Below are positions 36,301 to 44,063 of a stretch of DNA of 64,000 nucleotides, piece after piece. Made by a program: the position numbers and the translations under genes. Position 1 is the first letter of the stretch; each line of letters opens with the position of its first letter. This stretch comes from Legionella saoudiensis (GTDB taxonomy: Bacteria > Pseudomonadota > Gammaproteobacteria > Legionellales > Legionellaceae). The notes beneath the pieces are model-generated. The model ran no database searches. It saw only the letters and a list, made by a program, of their open reading frames with translations, and was not told the origin of the DNA. Where the stretch lies: contig NZ_LN901324.1 in NCBI RefSeq assembly GCF_001465875.1, positions 930,001 to 994,000 of the forward strand, given 5' to 3'.

Positions 36301-39137
36301 ACCTCTTGCACAACTTCCGTAGTAGCAACTGTCTCAGATGGAGGCACTCTATCGGCTAAACCTCTTTCTACAATTTTTTGTTGGTCTTTCCAGGCCTGTA
36401 CCACATCAATTTGAGGACGCTCATTAGAGGCAGTCAAATATTTTTCACTTTTCTCCATAGGCTCTTTTACGTAATCACCCAGGAGAGGAATATTTTTTAT
36501 AGGCTCAAGTAAATCTAGCCCTTCTTGAAGGATTGCCTTGAGGCCAGGGTTTCCTGCAGCTTCAAGCAAGTGGAACTTACTGCTATTAATATTTTGCAGT
36601 AAGGCGCTAAAAGCTCCCCACAAATGCCAAGCACGTTTGAGTGTGCCAGTAGAGTCAGCCGTTTTATTTAATGCCTCCAGCTCTTTCAAACCCACTCGCA
36701 TATAATGCAATGAGTTGATTAACTGTTTGTACATTACCACTTCTTCACTATCTTTATAAATCGTATAAGGCAAATGTTTTGGATCCAAATCAAGTTCATC
36801 CGTGCCTTCTTTTTTAGGTAACAGCTTCCATACCTCAGGTGATAAATTCTCTTTAAGGTAATTTTGGAATTTAACCTGCAAAAAATTATCCACAGATTGG
36901 GAAAGCTTTAATTCACTAAGCATTCCAAACAATGTTCTCTTACCTACTTCCTCACCTTTCGTTGTCAGCGGTTCGGCGGTAACTTCTTTCTCTTTTTGTG
37001 CTTGCTCTTTTTCAAGATAAGCTTTTCTATCTTGTTTGGCATTTGTTTCTAACGTTTTTAACTTGTCATCAATCAAGTTAGCTTGTGCGAGCACATGAGC
37101 TAGACGCAAAGGAGGATTTTTAGGATCCTGCGCCGTTGGCGAATTTAAAATAGCCACTAAATGGTTATTAAGTTGCTCATATGAAGAGCCCATTGCAACC
37201 AATTGAGGTTGAAACTTTTTATATTGAACACGCAAAAACTCCTTATCTTGTTCAGTTAAGGACTTATATAAGGGCTCATCATTTACAGAAATTCTTGGTG
37301 GCACACCTTGCTGCGCGTATTTGTTTAGATAATCGAAGAATTGTTTTGCGCCTTCACGAGCATGCTCTAATTGAGTAACATGATTAGCAGCGATAATAAC
37401 TCTTTGATGATAATATTCGGCTGGGTTTCCATCTACAAAGCCAAAAACATGAGGCACATAAGGCTGCACCGTTGCGCTTAACTCTGTTTTCTGCTTATTA
37501 GCCTTATAAGCAACTTCTTCAGCATGACTCATTGTATTGTCAATAAGTTTGGCTTTAAAACCTGCCTGCGCTTTACTCTGCTCAATATGCTCCATTACAT
37601 TATCTTTGCAGGCTAATACTTTAGAAAAATGATTAGAGCCATACAATTGCTTGTATTCAGAGCTCCATAATCTGGAGACAATATTAGTTCCAACGGGCAA
37701 GGTTAGCGCATCCACTATAAGTTTATCAATATCAGGGTGCATGGCTGCAAAATGGGATTGGAACTGTTTGTAATCAGCTAAAAGGGCCTCTCGCTCTGAT
37801 TGAGAGACATTAGCTAAACTCCATTTGCATAGGGCTTGATTGATGCTGCTATACGCATTAAGTCGGTCAAAGAAACGCGTTGCGGCATTTTTGGCGGTAT
37901 TATCTTGCTCCTCATACCGTGCTTCGTTCAATCGGGTAACTTGATTCGCTTTTCGCTTCTCAACAAAGCGTTCATCCATCATAACTGTTAAGCCCTCAAT
38001 TGGCTTTATTTTTTCCCCTACATCCAATTGAGTCTTATCCCCGGCCAAATAACGCACTATGGTTCCCAAAGTTGAGTCCATGTATTCAGTGGCCGTATCT
38101 AATACCCCCGCTGCTTTTGCAATGGCTTCAACTTGTGTCGCTAATTGAGTGTAATATGTATTCATTTGCTGTAAAACCGGATCCGTTAAGGTTCCTGGTT
38201 TTAAGCTCATTCCTTCCTCAATCTTTTCCAGCTCAGCAAGTAACTGAGGCAATAAATCATGTTTAATTTCATTAAGCTTATCAGCAGCATCCAAATAAGC
38301 TTGTTTTGTTAAAGGAGCAGCTGTATTTACCAGATCTGCACTATGAGCGACTAACTTGCGTATGATCCCGATATAACTAGGTAGTCCCAAGAGACCGCCT
38401 TTAGTACTTAATTTTTCAAAATACTCTTTGGTTTCATTAGCTTTTTGGATCATGGCCTGTTGGTAGGCTTCAGGACTGGTAATGGACTTATTAGCAATGC
38501 CTGAGGCACCTGTTGCCACAAGCTTTTGCAATGCTTCGAAGCGGCGAGGAAGCTCAAAAATAAACGTACTTAAATTTTCCAGGCTTTGCTCTTTAGTCTG
38601 CTTAGCATGAGGAAACTGTTGTATTACACCTGCAATAAGTGCTCCGGCACTTTCTTCAGGTTTTGATGGGGTAAATTGTTCTAAAGCATTAGCAGCTAAA
38701 GCCATTTTTGGCATCAGCTCTTTAATATGTGGTGCAACGATCTCTTGGATATCAGAATTACTGTGGTTAATTAGTTCTAAAGCAGCTGCTATTTCATGAA
38801 CTGCATTATATCCCGCTTTAGCTAAATCTTTATAAATACCTATTTTGTATCTATTTCGTTTAATATCAAGATTTTCAATTCGGGATAGTGCTTTTTCTAC
38901 ATTTTCCAATGCATTAAGCAATTTTTTAATCACCGCAACTTGAGAGGGGTCTGTAGATGAAATCTTAAAGGGAGCTTTTTCATCTTCTTTAATAAAATAA
39001 GTAGCTAGTTCAGGAGAAAAATACTCACCCTTGGTGATCGCGCTAAGAATATTTGTTCTTATATCCTTACAAGTCTTTGCAATCTTCAAATCTTCTTTAA
39101 ACCGGATAATATATTTTTCGAGGTCTCGATGATTCAT
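33327..39137 (-). CDS. SidH-like giant Dot/Icm effector
   Basis: A 1936-residue, almost wholly alpha-helical cytosolic protein with no signal peptide and no clear membrane helix. It resembles the SidH/SdhA/SdhB group of Legionella effectors in size, composition and long coiled-coil-rich helical blocks. The stronger evidence is context: immediately upstream on the same strand (243-base gap) is a LubX-like double U-box protein. In L. pneumophila LubX ubiquitinates SidH and lubX lies beside sidH. Internal repetition is visible, for example an SLKPGTLTDPVLQQMNTYYT block echoed by LGLRPGTYSDTVKERFDRFY. SidH's host role involves growth in macrophages. The SidH assignment is by context and recall, not alignment. 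Confidence 0.78.
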   Translation of the reverse strand: MNHRDLEKYIIRFKEDLKIAKTCKDIRTNILSAITKGEYFSPELATYFIKEDEKAPFKISSTDPSQVAVIKKLLNALENVEKALSRIENLDIKRNRYKIGIYKDLAKAGYNAVHEIAAALELINHSNSDIQEIVAPHIKELMPKMALAANALEQFTPSKPEESAGALIAGVIQQFPHAKQTKEQSLENLSTFIFELPRRFEALQKLVATGASGIANKSITSPEAYQQAMIQKANETKEYFEKLSTKGGLLGLPSYIGIIRKLVAHSADLVNTAAPLTKQAYLDAADKLNEIKHDLLPQLLAELEKIEEGMSLKPGTLTDPVLQQMNTYYTQLATQVEAIAKAAGVLDTATEYMDSTLGTIVRYLAGDKTQLDVGEKIKPIEGLTVMMDERFVEKRKANQVTRLNEARYEEQDNTAKNAATRFFDRLNAYSSINQALCKWSLANVSQSEREALLADYKQFQSHFAAMHPDIDKLIVDALTLPVGTNIVSRLWSSEYKQLYGSNHFSKVLACKDNVMEHIEQSKAQAGFKAKLIDNTMSHAEEVAYKANKQKTELSATVQPYVPHVFGFVDGNPAEYYHQRVIIAANHVTQLEHAREGAKQFFDYLNKYAQQGVPPRISVNDEPLYKSLTEQDKEFLRVQYKKFQPQLVAMGSSYEQLNNHLVAILNSPTAQDPKNPPLRLAHVLAQANLIDDKLKTLETNAKQDRKAYLEKEQAQKEKEVTAEPLTTKGEEVGKRTLFGMLSELKLSQSVDNFLQVKFQNYLKENLSPEVWKLLPKKEGTDELDLDPKHLPYTIYKDSEEVVMYKQLINSLHYMRVGLKELEALNKTADSTGTLKRAWHLWGAFSALLQNINSSKFHLLEAAGNPGLKAILQEGLDLLEPIKNIPLLGDYVKEPMEKSEKYLTASNERPQIDVVQAWKDQQKIVERGLADRVPPSETVATTEVVQEVEQAPAVNPVQAPVPNSYYVQLIAEKLYQLPVALNRLKGVEEASLASEEQINKQIKGFVDGLDGLSFGPGSAKKVLNTIAKLQMQLSEIGALSHDLAIARLKEIRSEFGAIFMEAADSAEFHLGLRPGTYSDTVKERFDRFYESLIVNVSTEFEKDQDGLILLLDLSDTQKRLAREEKRKNDIEATNLANDARGTLISANYDVFANGCEAFDTLAYIKAECEEPSSAFTSDFPWLKGKAEVAYDSIQHLLVAIDPQFTADFIENATNEWQLQQRLGQVLAVQDQLLKPTTTFEKFQLLVIESNFESEEDQRKFLEYYAELQPYLSKIDYAYDFNYYLRELQEPEDFKTQGKQIVAAAPKLKELIKGLEDAKALKIKLCDERISHLKDMIKEQQEVIGPEKIAAFKEKLFSNYVNANLKSALEAQYGSQAEAFFKHILPEIAKKKDEILEGIDINQDMEAVINQRIDSVSEIIIREQKEPFKAILFEQQVQEAVTKSAGESLGFYAETFLKEIQSDYKQAKIVALSKIDFDKNMGEKIASSVGTIVPLVLERSMELQESFSKLNKTLNKINKLIEEEKAFTDTNPCRTAKLAILMQVKEQLTNLDLSRQADKVSFINQINAHAEEALAQAVNYDPIINIYDVLNELKEKMVLESMPLQEKEKRLKAISSVQEGLADDSIEPAERLNTALDKLSASSEQNVLRSANHYLVGDAYKGQLFDNHLNVTLANQMQGELGPYTTAFIQQVTPDFMSKKSQIIADLPVDDKTEAQIAETSKAHWASVCNKNESVKNLCTLLNQSLKVISQAIEEEERINQANPGNPGREEKINQLKKYQSILADTTNIPERERMQNLQRRNAEVQAFLVHVPHYDAIIKVHDSLNEMKTYATNKETSASIKKEKLAEISKMQLMLQESSKEPSERLADVKSYGLSDRCQEVLHKNSDNPFVKLIKKFVSFFTGPTQEETMMSSFKQRLQDIKVPTEAPQEHSNLNLGI

Positions 39138-39380
39138 AATGCTACCTAAGAAATGAATAACTATAATATATAATAGTCGAAAAAGAGGACAATTTGACCT
39201 AGAGGGCTTAGAACTTAGCAGAATCTTAACAATTAAATCACCTTTAAGAAACCCAAATATTCAGTTTGTTTTATTTTAATACAGAAAAAGATGCTGAAAA
39301 AATCTTTCCAAACAAAACTAAGCCATTTCCTGCTGAGCACTCTTCCTTTATATCGCCCATAAAAATAATAAATATATGTC

Positions 39381-40118
39381 TTATTTTCTAAATTTAGGGT
39401 GACTCTCATTAGCAGCATCATCGTGACGATCATCATCTTTGCCAAAAAATGAGCTGATAAATCCAGTGATAAAACTTAAAGGACTACTTGATAATGTAGG
39501 TTCCACTTCTTTTTGCTGCTGTTGCTTTGCCAAACGAAACTGAAATAGCTTTAGTTGCTCTTTAAATTCTGTAAAGAGGACAACCTCGCTTATAGTCAAT
39601 GGCTGCCCCTCCTCATCCCTATTGTTAGAGTGATGCAGATAATTGCTCAAAGAATCCCGATCGTACACTTTCCCCTTCGATGTAATCACCGGGTTTTTAA
39701 TCAATTCATGACTTATCGGGCATAAAAATAAAAGCGGCCTTTCTGGAAGCACTTCTTGATTGACCACCTCTCTAACTCGCTGAATAAAAGCATCTTTCTC
39801 TTTTAGATAATTCTCTTTCTGTTGTTTAAACTCTTTAATAATCTCTAATAATTCAGAAAAGTCCTTAAGATTCTTTGTCTTCAATTCAGTACGCGTTTGC
39901 GGATCTTCCTGTTTTGTCTCTAAATGCTTAAGGATAAACTTCTTATCATAAACTTTTCCCTGTGGAGTAATAACTGGCTGTTCCATGAAATCACCACTAA
40001 TAGGGCAAATAAGCATGGATGGTAACTCTTCAGGATGAGTAGCTTTAGCTTCTTGGGCTGCCTCTTGCAAATAGCGTGCTTTGTATGGCATTAGATCACT
40101 CTTAGGCCTAAAAGACAT
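39381..40118 (-). CDS. lubX: LubX-like double U-box E3 ubiquitin ligase
   Basis: A 245-residue protein with two U-boxes. U-box 1 (about 33-100) has LICPISGDFMEQPVITPQG, and U-box 2 (about 129-195) has FLCPISHELIKNPVITSKG. A charged helix joins them, and the tail ends SFITGFISSFFGKDDDR. Order, length (LubX is 246) and remembered sequence all match LubX, an E3 ligase injected into the host. LubX box 1 recruits E2 and box 2 binds substrate; its bacterial target is SidH, which it sends to the proteasome. I chose the ATG at 40118 (AAGG nine bases upstream) over 40142. Expression later than sidH is known for L. pneumophila; here the promoter is unclear. Confidence 0.9.
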   Translation of the reverse strand: MSFRPKSDLMPYKARYLQEAAQEAKATHPEELPSMLICPISGDFMEQPVITPQGKVYDKKFILKHLETKQEDPQTRTELKTKNLKDFSELLEIIKEFKQQKENYLKEKDAFIQRVREVVNQEVLPERPLLFLCPISHELIKNPVITSKGKVYDRDSLSNYLHHSNNRDEEGQPLTISEVVLFTEFKEQLKLFQFRLAKQQQQKEVEPTLSSSPLSFITGFISSFFGKDDDRHDDAANESHPKFRK

Positions 40119-40214
40119 AATAACATACCTTATACTAAGCATTCACAGGTATGTGATATGCTGCTTTGTGACAATTAATTATCCGTTAAGTTTAATTTAA
40201 GTTTTATCTATTGT

Positions 40215-41381
40215 CTATTTTTTATCCTTATCCAACAAACAATTTATTGAATGTTTGGCAATCATGTATTCTTCATTTGTAGGAATAATACCAATATAAA
40301 TAGCGCTATCAGACGAGCTTATTATCGAGTTATTGCTTAGATTCGCTTCCTCATCTAAATGCACCCCAAGCCAATGCAAGCGCTCACAAACCTTTTTTCT
40401 CACTACTGCTGAATTTTCACCAATCCCAGCAGTGAAAATAATCGCATCACATCCTTGCAATATGGGCAGTAAGCAGCCCACCTCCTGGGCCACCCGATAA
40501 CAAAATAAATCAACCGCTTCGACCGCTCGTGGATCAGGATTAAGCTCTAAATCCTGGATATCTGAACTAATTCCAGAAACACCCAGTAAGCCTGACTTAT
40601 AGTATAAAAGATCGCTAATCTCTTTTGCCGTATACATTTTTTCTTGCAATAAATACAACAGTACTCCAGGATCAATGGTTCCGCAACGAGATCCCATCAT
40701 CAAGCCATCTAAGGCAGTAAATCCCATAGACGTCGCCTTACTTTTACCCTGAAACATCGCACAAAGGCTCGCTCCATTACCTAAGTGCGCCACAATGACT
40801 TTAGGACCGATATTTTTAGGTAATACCGATGCAATGTATTCATAAGAGATCCCATGAAAGCCATAACGAATAATCCCTTCTTCCGTCAATTCTCGTGGAA
40901 TAGCAAATAAACTTGCCAATTTTTCTTGGGTACGATGGAAGCTCGTATCAAAACAAGCAATTTGGGGTAAGGTAGGATACAGCGTACTAACCGTCTTGAT
41001 TGCTGTCACATTCAGAGGTTGATGCAACGGGGCTAACGGCGTTAATGAATCGATTTGCGCCGTGATTTTATCATCAATCAAACAGGGTTCATAAAAAATA
41101 TTTCCTCCATGCACTATACGATGTCCCACTGCGCTTAAAACAAAACGATGAGGTAAACCGCTAAACCAATCAAATAAGTGCGCTAAGGAAGGTTCATATC
41201 CAGGAAATGATACATGCTCATTGACAATTTGCCCATGTTGCGGACTATAAGCAACAAATTGTGGCTTATCAAATATAGCCCCTATTTTCCCCTGATAAAG
41301 CATCTTTAAATCGGCGCAGGTAAACAAGGCAAATTTAATGCTGGAAGAACCTGCATTCAGAACCAAAATCGCCTTATCCAT
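40215..41381 (-). CDS. ackA: Acetate kinase
   Basis: A 388-residue acetokinase-family enzyme making ATP from an acyl phosphate, or the reverse. It begins MDKAILVLNAGSSSIKFALF, with GHRIVHGG, FDTSFHRT, AHLGNGASLCA and FTAGIGENS motifs in the family order. The ATG at 41381 follows the upstream stop by one base and has GGAG at good distance; upstream in-frame starts lie inside the neighbour. Coupling to the MaoC-phosphotransacylase fusion shows that they form a CoA-thioester to acyl-phosphate to ATP module. The acyl group could be acetyl, propionyl or butyryl. Confidence 0.92.
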   Translation of the reverse strand: MDKAILVLNAGSSSIKFALFTCADLKMLYQGKIGAIFDKPQFVAYSPQHGQIVNEHVSFPGYEPSLAHLFDWFSGLPHRFVLSAVGHRIVHGGNIFYEPCLIDDKITAQIDSLTPLAPLHQPLNVTAIKTVSTLYPTLPQIACFDTSFHRTQEKLASLFAIPRELTEEGIIRYGFHGISYEYIASVLPKNIGPKVIVAHLGNGASLCAMFQGKSKATSMGFTALDGLMMGSRCGTIDPGVLLYLLQEKMYTAKEISDLLYYKSGLLGVSGISSDIQDLELNPDPRAVEAVDLFCYRVAQEVGCLLPILQGCDAIIFTAGIGENSAVVRKKVCERLHWLGVHLDEEANLSNNSIISSSDSAIYIGIIPTNEEYMIAKHSINCLLDKDKK

Positions 41382-41382
41382 G

Positions 41383-42780
41383 TTATTTAACTCCATCCGC
41401 TCTTCTGCGAACATAGAGTAGTCCCATAATGCAGGATGCTTTACGTGATAATTCGTCACTTCCACGGCTTGTAAGGATTATCGGAACCCGTGCCCCCATG
41501 ACGATTCCTGCTGCCTCAATTCCGGAAAGGTAAGTCATTTGTTTATACAACATATTTCCAGATTCAACATCGGGTACTACTAAAATATCGGCTTGTCCTG
41601 CAACGGGTGAATAAATTCCTTTCTCCCGTGCGGAATCCATAGAAATAGCATTATCAAATGCTAAAGGTCCATCCAGAACCCCTCCTTTAATCTGCCCCCG
41701 TTCAGCCATTTTACATAATGCAGTGGCATCCAAGGTGGAGGGAATTTTTTCATTAACTGTTTCTACCGCAGAAAGAATGGCAACATTCGGTACACCAAAA
41801 CCTAAGGTGTTAAACAACTCAATTGCATTTTGTACAATGTCACATTTATCTTTTAAATTGGGGAATAAATTAATTGCTGCATCAGTTAAAAAGATTGGTT
41901 TGGGGTAATTAGGCACATCCATACAAAACACATGGCTCATACGTCGCGCCGTGCGTAAGCCACTGTCCTTACTCACAATAGGCAGCATCAACTCATCCGT
42001 ATGCAGCTTGCCTTTCATAATAGCCTCTACTAAACCTTTTTGGGCCATTTGTACTGCTTTTTCTGCAGCTTCAGTGCTATGCATTGTCGGAACAATCTCA
42101 TAGTCGGAAATATCTAAATTAGCCTCCTGTGCCGCATCTAAAATTTTTTGTTTAGGACCAATTAAAATGGGAGTAATGATACCTTCTTGAGCCGCAGCAA
42201 CTGCCCCAGTTAACGAAAGAACATCCACAGGGTGAACTATTGCGGTAATTAGCGGCTTATATTGGTTCTTAACCGCCATTAAATTATGATACCAATGCGC
42301 CTTTTTTTCCTTAATTTCAACATCTGGTAAGATAACTCGCTCTCTTTTTATTTTTTCTGTAGGTGCAATAACTTTCGCATGACCGCTAATTACAGTTTTT
42401 CCATGTTGGTTTACACAAGTACAATCCAATATCACAATATTTTTGGCTGCCAGTTTATCAGTAACCGTCAAAATTACGCTGATACTATCACCAATCGCTA
42501 CTGGCGATTCGAATTTCAAGGTTTGCTCTAAGTAGATAGTCCCAGGCCCTGGTAGCTCAGTCCCTAAAACAGTAGACAATAATGAGGCGCCCCACATACC
42601 ATGGCCGATAATTTTATGGAACATGGCATTTTTAGCGTATTCAGCATCAACATGGGCAGGATTTACATCTCCGGATATCAAAGCAAAAAGCTCAATATCT
42701 TTTTGCGTTAATGTACGCTTTAAGGAAGCTGAATCCCCAATAGCAATCTCATCAAAAACTCTATTTTCAATGTAGCTCAT
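41383..42780 (-). CDS. MaoC-hydratase / phosphate acetyl(butyryl)transferase fusion
   Basis: A 465-residue two-domain enzyme. Residues ~1-140 are a MaoC-like hotdog hydratase (ALISGDVNPAHVDAEYAKNA, HGMWGASLLSTVLG). Residues ~160-465 are a phosphotransacylase (PTA/PTB) with VSKDSGLRTARRMSH and GVLDGPLAFDNAIS. Such bifunctional proteins are annotated enoyl-CoA hydratase/phosphate acetyltransferase. The combination suggests hydration of a short enoyl-CoA or binding of an (R)-hydroxyacyl-CoA, and exchange of CoA for phosphate, passing to AckA. It has a divergent promoter region shared with the alcohol dehydrogenase gene. Confidence 0.9.
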   Translation of the reverse strand: MSYIENRVFDEIAIGDSASLKRTLTQKDIELFALISGDVNPAHVDAEYAKNAMFHKIIGHGMWGASLLSTVLGTELPGPGTIYLEQTLKFESPVAIGDSISVILTVTDKLAAKNIVILDCTCVNQHGKTVISGHAKVIAPTEKIKRERVILPDVEIKEKKAHWYHNLMAVKNQYKPLITAIVHPVDVLSLTGAVAAAQEGIITPILIGPKQKILDAAQEANLDISDYEIVPTMHSTEAAEKAVQMAQKGLVEAIMKGKLHTDELMLPIVSKDSGLRTARRMSHVFCMDVPNYPKPIFLTDAAINLFPNLKDKCDIVQNAIELFNTLGFGVPNVAILSAVETVNEKIPSTLDATALCKMAERGQIKGGVLDGPLAFDNAISMDSAREKGIYSPVAGQADILVVPDVESGNMLYKQMTYLSGIEAAGIVMGARVPIILTSRGSDELSRKASCIMGLLYVRRRADGVK

Positions 42781-42945
42781 CCTTCTCGTCCTTATAAAAG
42801 GGATTCAAAATAGTAATTATCTATATTTTATTAATTTTGGTACATAAGCACTAATTGTCAACAATAAGTAAAATTTCATTATTTGGGCATTGTGAGCAAT
42901 AAAGTGCTACATTTTAAGGTAGTTTATGGATAAAGGATAAGCTCG

Positions 42946-43932
42946 ATGTATGCGATGATTTTGGAAAAACCTTTGCAGAAATTAGTGTATAAAAAAGTAG
43001 CTAAGCCAATTCCAGCTGCCAATCAAGTTTTAATTAAAGTAAGGGCTTGCGGGATTTGTAGAACAGATTTACATGTTGTTGACGGTGAATTAACTAATCC
43101 TAAATTACCGCTTATCCCCGGGCACCAAATTGTAGGTACGATTGAACAACTAGGTTCTGAAGTAACTGAACTTCAAATTGGCCAAAGAATTGGTGTTCCC
43201 TGGTTGGGAGGGAGCTGTGGAACCTGCCAATTTTGTTTAACGGGACGCGAAAACCTTTGTAATCGTGCTCGTTTTACAGGCTATCAAATTGATGGCGGTT
43301 TTGCAGAGTACTGTGTTGCCAATCAGAGCTTTTGTTTTCCCATACCGGAGGGATACTCAGATTATCAAGCCGCCCCCCTCTTTTGCGCTGGATTAATTGG
43401 CTATCGTGCTCTATTAAAAACTGCGAAAGCTGAGCATTTAGGTTTATATGGCTTTGGTGCAGCAGCGCACATACTTATTCAGGTTGCACGCAAGCAAGGA
43501 AGAAGTGTTTATGCATTTACCAGCCCTGGGGATTATGCGGCTCAAGAGTTTGCCTATCAATTAGGTGCTACTTGGGCTGGCGATTCAAATCAGACCCCAC
43601 CCCATCTTCTTGACGCTGCTATTATTTTTGCTCCTGTTGGCGCCTTAGTTCCCATCGCCTTAAGTCATACGATCAAGGGGGGAGTTGTGGTGTGCGCAGG
43701 AATTCACATGAGTGATATTCCTAGCTTTCCTTATGATATTCTTTGGGGGGAGCGTACATTATGCTCTATCGCTAATTTAACCCGTGCTGACGGTAAAGAG
43801 TTTTTATCTTTAGCACCGACCATTCCGGTAACGACTGAAGTTCATAGTTACCCCTTAATTAAAACCAATGAGGCACTTGATGACTTGCGCAATGGACGTT
43901 TCACCGGTGCAGCAGTAATTACGATTGAATAA
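42946..43932 (+). CDS. Zinc-dependent alcohol dehydrogenase
   Basis: A 328-residue zinc MDR enzyme. The catalytic zinc site uses C38 in GICRTDLH and H60 in IPGHQIVG; the structural zinc lobe is CGTCQFCLTGRENLC, complete with four cysteines. The cofactor loop is YGFGAAAHIL, departing from the canonical GxGxxG. It belongs to the AdhP/AdhA-like group acting on primary or aryl alcohols with NAD. It is divergent from the phosphotransacylase fusion, and the pairing hints at an acyl-CoA, acyl-phosphate and alcohol branch. A 10-bp hairpin follows. Confidence 0.89.
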   Translation: MYAMILEKPLQKLVYKKVAKPIPAANQVLIKVRACGICRTDLHVVDGELTNPKLPLIPGHQIVGTIEQLGSEVTELQIGQRIGVPWLGGSCGTCQFCLTGRENLCNRARFTGYQIDGGFAEYCVANQSFCFPIPEGYSDYQAAPLFCAGLIGYRALLKTAKAEHLGLYGFGAAAHILIQVARKQGRSVYAFTSPGDYAAQEFAYQLGATWAGDSNQTPPHLLDAAIIFAPVGALVPIALSHTIKGGVVVCAGIHMSDIPSFPYDILWGERTLCSIANLTRADGKEFLSLAPTIPVTTEVHSYPLIKTNEALDDLRNGRFTGAAVITIE

Positions 43933-44000
43933 GCTTATTTTATTTAGTCTGCTTGGTGCAACAAATGATGACTTACTTAAGTTTTCTGAGCATACCATTC

Positions 44001-44027
44001 TCAGGAGTTCAAGAAAAGAACTCCTGA
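44001..44027. terminator. Hairpin between convergent genes
   Basis: TCAGGAGTTC-aagaaaa-GAACTCCTGA is a perfect 10-bp stem between the alcohol dehydrogenase gene and the 44064 gene. Confidence 0.65.
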
Positions 44028-44063
44028 TGAGGGCAGGCATCCATTCCTGGGGACATTGAATCA

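Noticed and set aside
39233..39445. 70-codon minus-strand frame between the LubX-like and SidH-like genes
   Set aside because: It overlaps the end of the U-box gene in another frame, has no ribosome site and looks like translated spacer.
40160..40205. PmrA-like sequence upstream of the LubX-like gene
   Set aside because: Only about 11 of 18 positions match and no -10 box lies at the spacing seen in the two better sites.
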